From the NCBI RefSeq assembly GCF_933775445.1, contig NC_065872.1, positions 9,920,001-9,984,000 of the forward strand: 64,000 nucleotides of DNA, in the 5' to 3' direction. The notes beneath the pieces are model-generated. The model saw nothing but the letters and a program-made list of their open reading frames with translations, searched no databases and was not told where the DNA came from. Of this stretch, positions 34,941 to 47,551 are shown piece after piece; within the stretch, counting starts at the first letter, position 1; every line of letters starts with the position of its first letter. This stretch comes from Argentina anserina (Eukaryota > Streptophyta > Magnoliopsida > Rosales > Rosaceae). The position numbers and the translations under genes are program-made.

Positions 34941-36381
34941 GAAATATAGTTCTTTCGACATGGACTTGTAAAGAGAACTGTCAATAGTAGAAGATACCTT
35001 CTTCAATGACGAGAGCAACGATAGATTCAGATATATTCTGGATAACACTGCAATTGATATATTCAAAGCCATTAGGAGCCAGATACTGAACACTGACTAC
35101 AGATTGAACCTGATAGCTATAACAGTTACCTGCCACCACTCCATGGATCCAATAAGCCATTCGAGAAGATGATGTTACTTCCAAAGTTTTTCAAAGTGGC
35201 CTTCATATCCTGTAAGTTTAACAGCCAAAAACATCAGCATATAAGCAAACCAAAAGGGAAAGAAAAACTATGCCATGATTATCTGAGCACAAGAGAACAG
35301 GGGAAATAGCCACACGTACAAAAACTATCCACACTCTTCAGACAGCAGATAAGAACTTATGCAAAAGATTAAAAAGATTAAAAACTACCTTTGAAGGTAA
35401 AATTCCAGGAACTTGAAGCAACTATCAAGTGTAAGTTAACTGTGACTTTCTATAGTTACTAATTTTGAACTGTTATTAATGGGAAACAAACTAGTTTAAA
35501 ACAATAGCAGGTTGTAAATCAACGTTTCCCCTCTTAATGTTTCCATATGATATTGTTAAAGATTATAATATTTTGAAAGACACTGACATAGAAGAAACAC
35601 TCGAAATAATTTTGGATAGAAATTGGCCGGCCATTATGGCTCCATGTTTACCATGGACATCCAAGTTCAATAAATGAGGTTCCAAGATAACTGGATGAGG
35701 AGAAATGCATGTAAGACATGTAACAAGCACTCAGGAAGAGAAAAACAAGATCATCATGCACTGATCCTGGTATGGCAAAGATGCTGAGTATTCATAATTG
35801 AAATCTCAACAAGAAATATGCCTATTTAGTAGAAAAGATGGAACAATTACTGCATCGTTTTCTTGCATTGAGTTCCTTCCAGCACCAATCTTGAAATGAG
35901 GAGAAATTATAATCATATGTTTGAAACATGCTTCTGTCCCGGCTACTGGACATTGGCATAACCATTTCTGTGCAAGCCTGTAGAAAGAAAAAAAATTGAA
36001 TGATAGAAGCAAATGCATTACATTGGTCTCGAGAATCAAGATCCTCTACAGATGATAAATTCAGTTATCAGGATAGTCATTCAATTGTTCTGTGATGGTA
36101 TAACTATAGTAATGCAAATAGACCTGCCAATTCCAACCATCTGTGCCAATATCGGAAGTATCTTCCAGCTCAAAGCAGTCCGCTTTACGACTATAATTGT
36201 AGTATACAGTAATGCCTTCAAATATGCGCTCCAAAGTGCTAGTCCCATCAGGGCAACCATCAATCTTTCTGCAAACCTACAAAACAAGCCAAGTAATTAC
36301 TTTTATTTGCAACAGAAGTACAAAACTGTAGCAGCAATTCCTACTAGACTAAAACGTAACACAACCGCAGAAAAGAAGACA

Positions 36382-36482
36382 AAATAACTATAGGCAGACT
36401 CCAACCAATACGAGAGGTTTGTTGGTCTAGCATGTGTTAACACATGCTAAACCCAAATAACTATAGGCAGACTCCAACCAAT
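36382..36482. repeat. 28 bp direct repeat around a palindromic filler, in S28 exon 5
   Basis: The 28 bp at 36382-36409 recurs exactly at 36455-36482 (exon codons for DWLESAYSY). Between them are 45 bp containing a perfect 22 bp palindrome (36428-36449, core gtgttaacac) with further partial pairing on each side. The unit destroys the reading frame of the exon. Confidence 0.85.
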
Positions 36483-37670
36483 CTGCAAGATCTTCTGTCC
36501 TCTTCAATTCGCTGTTAAATGACTTTAATCAGCTGACAGCCAGTGGCTAATGAAGAATAATTGAAATACAAACAAGACCATGTCCACATTGAAAATCAAA
36601 AGCTTATGCATCATCTGGTATATCTTTCTTACCTAACAGATGGAAGGTTTTTGTCAACTCGAGCAGGTCATTTTGTTTCTGACCGATGCTCATTAACACA
36701 CCCCAAGACTCTTTGATAGTGTTAAAGCAGCTGCTACTCTCACGCTGCAGATACCAAATGCAGGTGACAATATCATCTCGTAATTCCCAACCCACAAGGC
36801 ACGGAAAACACAGTTAACATACCCTGAAATCATTAGAGACAATGTCATAAAACGTCTCTGTCGGCACAATATCTTCGAACTGAAGAATCGGCGCCGAAGA
36901 GGCAAGCGCACCGATCGCAATGTGGGGATACTTGAGCCTCATCCATGCTGCCAACACTGTTTACAAAATCGAAATTACAAAAACATGTGATCAACCATTA
37001 GTCGCTCAAATGCAATACAACAATCAAACACAAATAGCAATTTCAACAAACTAGAGCATCAAAAATGTACATACTTCCGCCGTAAGAACCACCAAACAGC
37101 ACCACAGGGCAGCCTTCCGCTGACCAATTCTGTTTAAGCTCCGTGACCAACACAGCAAAGTCGGCCAGCGCTTGCTCCGCCGTAAGAAATGACAACGTAC
37201 TAGCATTCCTCTAAGCCTCTTCTACACTCCCATACGGCATTGACTCTCCATAGTAACGATGCTGCCATTTACAAAGCCCAAAGTTTCACTCTTTTTCTTT
37301 TTTCTTAATTTTCTCCACTGAAAAAAAAAAAGAAACAGAAACTTACTTCGGGGAACAGAACCATGGCGCCAAAACGAGGCGCGAGTTCCCAGACGAAGCT
37401 GGTGTTCTCGGCGAACCATACGATGTCGCCTTCATTGCCGCAGTAGAGAAAGATGGGACCCTGGCGTTGTGGGCCGGCCCAGTGCTCGGAGTTGACGAGG
37501 TAGCGTTGCTGGAAATTCGGGGTGTCGGAGAAGTATCGGGTTTCGTATTGGATGAGTGTTTTGTGCTGATGCTGACGTCGTTCTGCAGATAACGGAGAAT
37601 TGTGCGGTGAAGAACGCGGGAATTTTCCTAGGAAGCGTCGGGGTGTTTGGATTGGAGTGTAATAGATTGT

Positions 37671-39195
37671 TGATTAAAACATCTATAATAAACTTAGTAA
37701 AATATCATCGTTAGTATAGAATAACCAGGGATCGTTCTTTCTGGGGAATTGAAGAGAAGTATAAAATTTTAGTGTTAACAAATAATAGGTGGTTTGAAAT
37801 TGATTATTAACTACTAAAATAAAACCTAAATTACTATTTACATGATCGACTTCTCTTTAACAAACTTAAACTAAATTTACTATTACACCATATAATTACA
37901 AGTTCGAATCTATCATGCATTCTAATTTGACCAATTACATACTTTTCTAGACACTGATACAATTAGAGCCTTAGGGGATCATCTAATCATGCAAGATTTC
38001 ATTTAACATTTAGATTGACTTAGGGCCTAATCTAAATTTGCATGCAATCGAATTCAATAACACTTAGAGTAGAAATCAAACAAGATTACATTTAAGCACC
38101 AAATCTTTGTTGGAGACATGTTTCATGTGTGACGTCACCCACCATGGTTTCACATGCAAATTTCCAGAATTTTTACAACTTTAATCAACACAAACCGAAC
38201 CTACTTAGGGCATGATTCGATTTGTGTCAATATGGTTGATGAATCTAGAACTCAAACACAATCTTAGGGACTGCATCCAAACACTAAATTCATATGCACA
38301 TATCTGAAAATTATCTAAAAGTATGAGAAAGATGATTAGAACACAACAATAGAAATACAAACTCATTAATTATAAAAACATAGATTCGGCATAGTCTCAA
38401 AAAAATATCAAATACAATATGAAAATTCTAAAATAAATACAAAACCAATATTTCCACATAAACAACAACTTACAATCTTCATAGACAAAGAATTGTAGAT
38501 TAACACAAATAGATGAAACCATGGAGATGAGTTGCGAGAATTACACGTTGTAGAAACCTTGAAGGTGTGTCTTCAATGGTGAAACTCGGTGGAGATGATG
38601 ATGGTTTTAGAGTGGACGGCTTGGCTAATTTGTGGGGAAGTTTATGGTGGTGTTTTAGTAGAGTTTTGGCTCTTGAATGCTAATGAGAAGTATCTTATTT
38701 GAGAGATGAAGCCATGTATATATAGAGGAAAGAATGAGGGTAGTTGCATCTTTTCTCATATTATAATGTCATGCTTTAATCCCTTAAATCATGCCATGTT
38801 TTATTCCCTAAAACATGCCATAATTTAATCCCTAAAACATGTCATACTTTAATTCCTAAAACATGCCATGTTTTATGCCCTTAATGATCATATTCTATTT
38901 AATTGTTGTATGACTTGGCTCCATCTTTTTTTTCTTTAATTATCTCTTCAATCCAATATGAAAATAAGAAAATAAAATCATAAGTAAGAGATAATTAGTT
39001 TCAAAACCTAACAAGGATTCATAGTCAAATTATGACTCTAAACCAATTATGTGTTTTTAACTCATGTAAGCACAAAAATGCATCAAATACCGCTCAAGAC
39101 TCTCACTACGACTCAATAGTACAACAATAAGGGCTAAGAAAAGTACAAATTGAGATAAAAACATGTTAAGAACGTCGCACAAAGTACTCATATCA
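37671..39195 (+). mobile_element. 1.5 kb LTR-like repeat, copy 1 (probable solo LTR)
   Basis: Matches 54000-55803 in inverted orientation along nearly its whole length. It starts tgattaaaacatctataata and ends gtactcatatca, giving TG...CA. A TATA-like gtatatatagagg lies at about 38716. An internal array of aaaacatgccat-type units (about 38764-38885) is also shared. No ORF. The flanks (attgt and gaatg) are not an obvious target-site duplication. It cuts the first exon of the S28 gene relic: coding remnants abut both ends. Confidence 0.65.
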
Positions 39196-39269
39196 GAATG
39201 ATAGTAGAGATGAAGTGGTGATGATGAAGATGATGGATGAGATGGACAAAAGAGAGTGGGTTTTGCCAT
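39196..39269 (-). pseudogene. detached 5' coding end of the S28 peptidase relic
   Basis: On the minus strand an ATG at 39269 opens MAKPTLF, after which one frame is hydrophobic (IIFIITTSSLLSF), as a signal peptide would be. It then runs straight into the 1.5 kb repeat. On the far side of the repeat the S28 reading resumes at 37670 with TPRRFLGKFPR. Position and strand fit an exon split by insertion. The frame between the ATG and the hydrophobic part appears shifted. Confidence 0.45.
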
Positions 39270-39821
39270 GTTTGAGTTTGAGGAAGTGAAACTGGCTCTG
39301 GGAGTCGTTGCAGTTGACATGTCAGCTGAGAGTTGGACGACGATCATCAATTTTAGGCTTTTTGGGCCAAAAATTGAAATCAATTAAAGCCAAACTTTTT
39401 TTAAAAAAAAAGAATAACTTCATTAGGCCTTTAGTCAATAACGACCAAGTATTGATATGTCACGTAGGAGCAAGCTCTAATACAATATACTAGAAAAAAA
39501 ATCTTTATTGTTATAACTACAAAAAAAACCAACAAATTGAAAGTCCGAACTAAAAACAAAAGTAATTACCAACATTAGCAAGACTATGATCATCAGGTAT
39601 GCGACTCAATATGTACCTTACAGACCAAGAAACAAGTTGTACCCTAACTTGCAAATGTAGGGATCTGGAGCTCCGATAAGCATCGAATTAAGTAGGTCTT
39701 GGAACATCATCATCTTCAAGGGTTGGAATAATGACCTCTACCCCATTTGCTACATTTGCCTCTAGTTTGGTGACTTCCTCCAGCCCATCCATGCATGAAG
39801 TAGAAGCCATGTAATCAAAGT
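39270..39821. other. spacer, nothing recognised
   Basis: Probably holds the former promoter of the S28 gene near 39270-39400 on the minus strand. Remainder unassigned. Confidence 0.3.
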
Positions 39822-40085
39822 TCAGACATTTTTCGCCTTCAACTGCTTCTTTGCTTTGTTGGTGCTACCACGAGGACGCCCATGCTTCTTTGGTCATCAG
39901 AACCAACCACAAACATTAGATCTTTCGGCCCTAGTGCTAATGGAACGATCTCCAAACCATGTTTGATTCTCTTTCCAAACTTGGTGTGGACTCATCTCTA
40001 ATTCGACGATTACCAATCACCTTGGCTAGTGAGGGGAACTCAGAGATCTCCCGAATTTTTACCAAGCATCTTTCTTTTTTGAAAC
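39822..40085 (-). pseudogene. C-terminal tail of a LINE ORF1-like protein
   Basis: The minus strand reads KKHGRPRGSTNKAKKQLKAK and a stop at 39822. A basic AT-hook-like GRPRGS tail is common at the end of plant DUF4283-type LINE ORF1 proteins, whose N-terminal part lies on the same strand at 42690-43432. The two parts are separated by the LTR-like block at 40090-42678. Upstream codons here are interrupted. Confidence 0.4.
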
Positions 40086-40089
40086 AGAG

Positions 40090-42678
40090 TGTAATAACCC
40101 GAATTTTCAATTCGCATTTCTTGTAATTTTCTTGAAATTACAAAATAGTGATGTGAGTAAAATCACATTCTACACCTTCGATTTAGTTGTTGTTTGAAGT
40201 CAAATCAATTTTGAGAATCAAAAGCTTGAAGAAAGATCAAGTCATCAAGGGCTCAAGAGTTGACTTTTGACTCATCGCTTCTCTCTGAAAACTTTCTTCA
40301 CGAAAGTTGTAAAGCTCGTCGATACGAGTTCGTAGACACGCGGTACGCGTAAAAATGACGTCGTGCGAAAAAGTTACGAACCAAAAACGATGAAGGGTAT
40401 TTTTGAAAGGAGTAGAAAATATGGAACCCTAAAGCTAAAAATCATATTTTTGAAACAAAGGCCGCGCCTCCCTTTCTCTCTCCTCCATTTCTCTCTCGAC
40501 TACGTCAATATTCTCCGGCTTCTCCCTTCGTCGTCCGACCACCAATCCGGCCAACACCCCTTGCCGCCTAGCCGTTGTTGCGACGTCGTGAAGCCGTGCG
40601 GCCTCATCTGCGGAACTCATTCTTCCGGCCACCAAAACACGCCCACCGGTCTCAATCTCTTCCTCTCTCCATCCTCTCTCTTTTGAACCACGATCCAAGC
40701 TGCGCCGAACAACGTGGGAGCACGCCTGCAAGGCTCGGCCACCGTCGACAACGACACTATGGCTTAGACCGGTGGCTTTAAAGCTCAAGTCTTCTTCTTT
40801 ATAGTCTATCGGTCTTCTCTGTGCACGATTTGGCGGCCTTAAAGCTCGGATTGGAAAGTTGAGCGATTTTGTCAAAGTGAAGTTGTGTAGAACTTTCCGA
40901 CCAATTTTCAGCCACTTGCCGGTCGAGTTGGGTCTCACACTAGGTATGAAAAGTGTTTATTTCACTATGATCTACATGTTTAATGTTGAGATCATGAAGA
41001 TTTGATGAAGTTTTGGGTAGTGGCGGGTGGGGCCCACGTTGTTTAGGGTAATGTTTTACTCTATAGCGATGTGCTCGTCGATACGAGCATGTACATATAT
41101 AATTTGCATATATTTGAATTAATTTTGATTGGGTTGGTTGATGTTGTTGTAAGAATGACTATATTGAGTCAACTTATGGAGTTTTGGATTGATGTCTTGG
41201 TGTAGTGGTCGAAAGAGGTTAGTAAGGTTCGTCGATGACCTTAGAAGGTCGTGGAGAGAGATTGCCTCTTGGCAATTTAAGGGTTGAGTGTCACAGTAAG
41301 TAGTGACAAATTGTTTAGTTATTTATCAAGTTAAAATTATTTTACTTAGATGTGTGAATTGGAAACTTTGTACTTGCCTTGGTGATATTGTTGGCGTAGC
41401 GGAAGTAAGAGGTGAGTAAACTTCTCTTGTTGTAATTTATTTTGAGCTATTGTTGTAGGCCATAATTCCCTAACTTTTAAAATTGTTCATTCAATTATGT
41501 TTTGTTTTAAATTACATGAATTTGATCGCTTATGGTTCATGGGTAAATAAAATGATATTTTAAAATAAAGGATTTTTAAAATGGTTTGGTGATTAGGGAC
41601 TATATATATGGTTAATAATGAACTATGAAATTGAAATATGCATGTTGTTATTGATATAGTATGGTTGATTTGCATAGGTATATTTAATGGTAAGGATAAA
41701 TATACAAATATGCACGGCTATATTTTTATATTGTGAAATGATCATATGTCATTGTTGTGGAAATTTTAAGTTAATTATTGAAATGATTGATATAACATAG
41801 TTTACTTATATATGTGTATTAACAGTAATAACAATATGTGTATATAAGTTGTTATATTATATTATAGTATGTCATGCGTCATTGATATTGAATTTATTTG
41901 TTGGTCATTTGGGATATTGATATAATATAACTTATTTATATGTGTGTATTTAATGGTAATAACAATATACATATATACATTGCTATACTATTTTGTGTTA
42001 TGTCTACGTAACTTGATGTGAAATTTGGAGATGGTTATCGAAATAGTTGAATATCATTGATTAAGTATTTGTGGATTGATATGTTCATCTTAAGAGAGCA
42101 AAAATGGTATTGTGTAAAGTGTGAGTCGGGTTGTAGATCCTTGCCTTAGTGGTGTTGAGATGGTCATTAGGTTTGATCGGGCTGACAGGAAAGGTTAGTA
42201 GATCTTTATTGTGTCGGGTGCGTCATGAGGGATGACTTGGTGTTGGCGAACTTATGCTTACATGTCGAATTGGGCTTAGTATGAGAGATGACTTAATGTT
42301 GACGAACTCATACAAGTGCGTTAGGCGTGGAATTGTATAGAAGATGACTTAATGTTGGCGAACACATGCAAGTGTGTTAGGGGTGTGGTATTGCATGGGG
42401 GAAGACTAAGTGTTGATGAACCCATGGATACGGAGATGAAGAGGAGAGCATTGACGCTCTCCATTACATTGTTGTGAACTCTACGTACTCATTGTTTAAG
42501 TTGATTTTAGTGGTGACATTTTTAACTTATTGTGCATGTTTAGTGTTGTATCAGTTTTTGGTTTACTCATACGAACTTTTAGAGCTTACCGAGTTTTTTT
42601 GTTTACAACCCGGTGCATCAACCCATGGTGAATTTTGAATTTTGAATTTTATTATTCGAAATTTGGGTTCGGGACACA
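40090..42678 (+). mobile_element. solo LTR-like block, chromovirus (Gypsy) type
   Basis: Begins tgtaataacccgaattttca and ends ttcgggacaca, a TG...CA pair typical of large chromovirus LTRs. It contains a GC-rich leader-like part (40450-40940), AT-rich tracts, and, near the 3' end, gagcttaccgagttt and acaacccggtgcatca, phrases typical of this LTR class. There is no internal coding region on either side. No 5 bp target-site duplication is evident, so borders are provisional. It separates the two LINE ORF1 parts. Confidence 0.5.
42230..42427 (+). repeat. tandem array, about four ~59 bp units
   Basis: Units begin gatgacttaatgttggcgaa (near 42230, 42290, 42348, 42404) and include caagtgtgttaggggtg. 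Such arrays occur within chromovirus LTRs. Confidence 0.7.
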
Positions 42679-42689
42679 ATATAGTGAAA

Positions 42690-43432
42690 GAAGGCAAGGT
42701 AGGAGCAATAAGACCTGGAGCTGAGTTGCCTCGAAACACAAGAGCTAAGGGAACTGGCGGGCCTCGGAGTTGGACGCCAGGGAGGTATCATCGTTAAAAG
42801 CCTCGCATACTTGTATTGGACTGAAATCACATCATTGGGTGAAACCCTAAGCCACCGTTACAATTTAACTATATCATTGAGAGGCAAAGTGAGTCGAACC
42901 CTAACAATGCCTCGGTTCAGTGCGGCCTCATCTACTTGAAGCACTCTGCCAATTGTTTCGCCGACAAGTTGTGTCGTTGCAGGGGTTAAGAGAGCAGCCG
43001 GGAGACCTTATATCTCAACTCAATCCAAACAAAGTCGAGTGGTACTTGCATGCTGTTGAAGAATCCATCGTAGTCATTGATCAAGATCTTAGCACATTGA
43101 AGCCCCCAAGAGCCGCCCTTCTTCGCCCTTTCAAGATCTCGTTCATTTGTGAACGTGAACAAGAAACGATCACTGCATGCAGCCACCTCCACTGGTTCGG
43201 TAGTGCGCCACATGTTCCGGATGGCCGCTCGGAACAATTCAAACACTGCCGCTTTCGTCGTGTTTAATTTCCCCACCAGGTAAAAGCGAGGTGCGATAAA
43301 ACCCTTTGTCGGACAAAGAAGGTTCCCTAGATCCACAGGTTCATCTTCCTTGTTCAGAGACAATTTGGAAGTCAATCGAGCAGTCATTGATGCAGCAGAA
43401 GCTATGGGGATAGCCATATTATCTCGCCGCAC
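42690..43432 (-). pseudogene. DUF4283-domain LINE ORF1 relic
   Basis: The open part 42986-43432 reads MAIPIASAASMTARLTSKLS at the start, then FYLVGKLNTTKAAVFELF, FLFTFTNERDLERAKKGGSW and VPLDFVWIELRYKVSRL, the DUF4283 domain found in plant non-LTR retrotransposon ORF1 proteins. The frame is then lost. One frame over, it continues TTQLVGETIGRVLQVDEAAL and a further stop, and then ISVQYKYARL. So one frameshift and at least one stop break it. No CCHC knuckle was found before the LTR-like block starts. Confidence 0.7.
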
Positions 43433-43896
43433 AGTCTAGAAATCCTAAGTAAACTCACAAACCCTAGAAAAACACTAGAGGATGACAGAATAAATAGGGG
43501 AGAGGCCGCGGTATATAATTGTTATTTAAAGCCTGCAAATAGTTTGTTTGATCTTGAGGAGTAGAAATTACTCAAACTAGAGACTAGAGAGTTTGTTGAG
43601 GTACATCATTATGAGGAGCAAATATCTGGATCCTCACCTCCACTCGGGAGAAATAAATTCTACTTGACTTGAGTCGGGGAGGTCTTCTACGTTCAGATTA
43701 CTCATTGAATCTGTAGAACTAGAATGAATGCAGGATCCTTTATGCAGTGATGAGATTCAAAAAAGATAGCTTGGGGAACCAAGGGTGAGTCGCGATGAAC
43801 CTACAATCTCGTTACTTATAGCAATTTGGAACCATTCATTTTAATATTATGACTATGAGGTCTACGATACATCTATTAAACTGTCTAGTTATGAGT

Positions 43897-46800
43897 GACT
43901 ACTAGAGATAACCCATTTAAAGACGATTTTTGGGGGACGGAACAAATTTTCGTCACCTTTATTAGAGACAAAAATTTTGATTTTGACTCTTAAAGTTTTA
44001 TTGTTAAAAACGTATATGCTTATTGATGTTAGAGACAGAAACACTTTCGATTGGGACAAACAATATTTTTCCCAAAATTTAATTGGGGATGATATTATTT
44101 TTGTCTCTTAAATTTATTGTTCTATCTCAAAATTTATGCGGAGGATTATGCAAATATAGAAGATAAGAAACATGGTCAAAATGATTCACCTCTATTACGT
44201 AACAAATTTATTCGCCTGACAAAAAGATAAGTATGGTAAGATTTTATATTTAGTGGGATATTAACATTAAATCCAAAATAAAGAAATTGAGATTTAGTTA
44301 CCTTAATTAAAGTTCCATAGAATACAAAACTATTGAAGGCGAAGATTGAGTAAAAGGGATTGCAACTAGAGATTAAGTTATTACCTTTTGCATGTAGGAT
44401 TCTTAATTGATAACAATTATTCTTATTGATGAAGAATAAGACAGACGGTGGACTCTCTTTGATTAATTATGGAAGGTAAGGGAGCCGAATTAAGCACAAC
44501 ATATACACAAAGGATAACTACAATAATTCATTATGAGGAATGCATTAGGGCTGAATTTTTTGTAGGGTTAATTGCTACCATATATATCATTTTGAAAAAG
44601 TATCTTCTACAGGGAAACTGTGGGGCAAACGACAAATAGCAGAGTGGGTGTTTCCATCTTCAGGTTCTTTCCCGGCCTCTTTCTCCGCTTCGCTTTCCAT
44701 TGAATCCATGACATTGATTATATCCTCAATTAAATTTTGAGTTTCTTGATTAATTGAGTCTAAGTAGTTGAACCCAAGTTTTTTACCAATATTTTGTTTT
44801 GGGTTTCTCGATCTTGATTGAAAGTTTGAAACTGACGATCTTTTTTTATTTTACAGGTTTGTACCAAGGGAATATTAATCTACAAGACTCTCAATAGGAT
44901 GCAATATTGACCTTCGTATCTACTTAGGTTTTCTCATCTCCCAATAGAAACCAATCTCTATCCCTCTCACATTGAAGAAGACCTATTAATCTCCGATCAC
45001 AAATAATATTTGGTTAACTTAATCTCTGCTTAAGATTCAGTTTTTATTTTTCACATAAAATCCTACATTTCGTTTTTCTGTTTCCACCTTTAGGTTCGTT
45101 CTCATCATCTCTCTTTCCGCTTCTCTTTCCATTGATTATACTATCGATTAAATTGTTGGGTTTTAGTAATTCAGTCTATGTAGTTGTTTTTCGATTGTAA
45201 TTTTTTCTATGTAGCTGGGGTTCATATTTTTGACCAAAATTGTGTTCATTTTTTAAGAACTAGTCGCACCTATTGGCGATCTAAAGCAGATATTGTGTTT
45301 TGTCAGAAGCAATACAACAAGTAAGTCAAAATTTACTGCTTATTTAACTTGTTGTTTGAAGTTTTGTATTCGATTTTGTTGTGTTCGGGTCAGAAGCTAT
45401 ACAACAAGTCAAATTTTATTGCTTATTTAATTAGTGTTTTCAAGTTTTGTATTGGATTATGTTGGTATCTTGTTCCTATCATTTATTATACCTATGGTGT
45501 TGGTGTTTGAATTTATAGGGTAGCTATTCATTGTTTCTAAGTGTCAGGGATTCAAAATGAATAGGAAAAAATGATTTATAAGCGAAAATAATTTTACTGA
45601 GGTGATGATCCTATAAATGATGAAATACCATAAGGAGATGAAGGAAACACCAAAGAAAGTGATAAGGACATTGACTATATATTTGGTCTATTAGTTTTCA
45701 TTTTTAATATTATTTAATTGTGATGTTGGCTATTTATGCAGAGAGACTTTGTTTTGTCATCTTACGAGTGGGAGCGCGACTAGTGAGTTTGCTGACACCT
45801 ACACTTTATTTGATTAGAAGATTTGACAGTCTCAGGTATAAGGATATTCGGTAATTGAGTTAACAATACATAAAAGTGCTATATATTAATATCTTAAAAG
45901 CTTACATATTCTAATGATTTTATGAATTTATACACTTGGTTGAGATTAAGGAATCAAATAAATATGTTAATGCCAAACTGCAAGTGCTTAGAGCATCTTT
46001 TATGAGTTATTTTTAATGTTCAAGAGCATGTAAGAGTTCGTACAATGTCTTATATTTCCCCTCGATTAACAACAAATTAGTAATTAATGACAGTTGAATA
46101 CATTTTAATTGAGTCATTTGCTTGTGTTATTACAGGAGCACATATGTAATAGGTCATTCAGGTGCATGAGGTGGATATTATAGCATGGTCCTAATATGTA
46201 TTTCTTCCATGTGAAAATGTCCAAATATAGTATAACTTGTATCAGTTAACCTAACTACAAATTTATTTGGACAGAATGTCATGTATATTTAATCGTATGG
46301 TGATGTAGTTTAGAACATCGATCTTGTTGTCCATTTTCTATTACAAACATTCTATCTAGTTGAAAGACTTCTTAGGCATATTGTGATGTTTGGGCTTTGT
46401 GTATTGCTACATATAATCTATAATAATTATGGATCTTTGGTAAAAAATATTTATTTGTATAGTTTGCGACAACCATTAAATTTGTAACCAAATATAATAT
46501 ATTCCATAAATTAAAAAAAATTAAATTTAATACACACAAACAAAAGGAGACGAAATGACTTTCATCCCCCATTTATATGATTAGTACCATTGGAATTTTT
46601 TGGTTTCAAAGAATATTATCATATGAGACATAATGGTTTCGCCTCTAATTTTTCTGTTTAGCGCCATTAAATTTTGAATAAAAAATTTTGAAATTTGAAA
46701 ATTGAAAGAAGAATTCAAATTTTTTTAAAAAAGTAGACGAATTAAGTTTCGTCCCTCATTCCTCAAACTGGCGCCAATTTGATTCAATTCTCCCATATTT

Positions 46801-47040
46801 TCTCAATATTCAAAAAGTATGGAGGATGTATGTTCATTAAATCGGGGATGGTCTTTATTTCTTCCCCAAACACATTAAGAAGCAAAATTAACCGGTAGTC
46901 ACCTGAAACAATGTGGGACGAGCTTTAGGAGACAACTTTAGCAACAAAGCCATTTTGTCTCAACTTTTCTTGGGAGACGTAAGCTAAGCTTCTAGAGACA
47001 AAATGATTTTGTCACTGAATGGGTTATCTCTAGTAGTGTT
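43897..47040. mobile_element. non-autonomous CACTA-type (En/Spm) element
   Basis: The right end, read inward on the minus strand, starts cactactagagataaccc. The left end starts gactactagagataaccc, so the terminal inverted repeat of about 18 bp matches except for the first base. Just inside both ends lie agacaaaat/agacgattt-type subterminal motifs, repeated near 46560-46990. Length about 3.1 kb, with no transposase ORF. The 3 bp flanks (agt and ttg) do not match. Two copies of a tttcc-rich block occur at about 44650-44710 and 45078-45135. Confidence 0.7.
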
Positions 47041-47507
47041 GGTTATGACATAAGTCGTTCGTGGTTATAAAAACACCATGAAATTTGGCTAGTAAAAAAA
47101 AAACAAAGGTGCAAGTAAATATGACTTGGCTAGTCTACCATCGCCATCGAACAATCACTACAACCCAAAACTAGATTAGCATCTCCGACCGCAACAGAAT
47201 CGCCACCCTCTAGAGATCCACCACCACCAGCCCCCAAGCTAGGCCCCCCAACGGACCCACCACAACTCTCAATCGAAGGCAACATCAAAGAACATGTCGT
47301 CGGACAAAAAATGAAAATTTTCCTAAACCAGAGAGCTCACTAGTTTTCGCGGAGCTCTCTCGGGACTTACTAAAGCCAGGTCTAACTACTGGATTAGCTT
47401 AGAACATTGACCAAGTCAAGGAAAAAAATAGCTCTTCTAGGGTTTATCCTTCGGGATTCTGGGTAGCTTTTGGTGATTAACAGAAAACAACTATGCATAT
47501 GCAAACT

Positions 47508-47551
<44 letters not shown>

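Larger units (their letters stand above)
34120..37670 (-). pseudogene. S28 serine carboxypeptidase (lysosomal Pro-X carboxypeptidase-like), inactivated
   Basis: Relic of a secreted or vacuolar peptidase that removes residues after proline. Exon pieces: 37347-37670, 37075-37261, 36823-36956, 36633-36744, about 36455-36511, 36124-36276, about 35850-35977, 35130-35210, 34998-35047, 34120-34253. Triad motifs remain: Ser in FGGSYGG, Asp in NGLLDPWSGG, His in HHIDLR. Other family blocks: [71 protein letters not shown]. Lesions: TAG replaces the usual Tyr codon after GSVEEA; about nine residues around QTLDHF are missing in exon 1; exon 5 is duplicated and interrupted; the ITTEFGGH block is not found; the last acceptor reads caagtgcac where cag would be expected; a TRIM sits in the last intron; the first exon is cut at 37670 by a repeat. 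Confidence 0.9.

Noticed and set aside
40435..40938. 167-codon minus-strand ORF as a gene
   Set aside because: Lies within the GC-rich part of the chromovirus-like LTR and shows no domain. The protein-like look comes from base composition.
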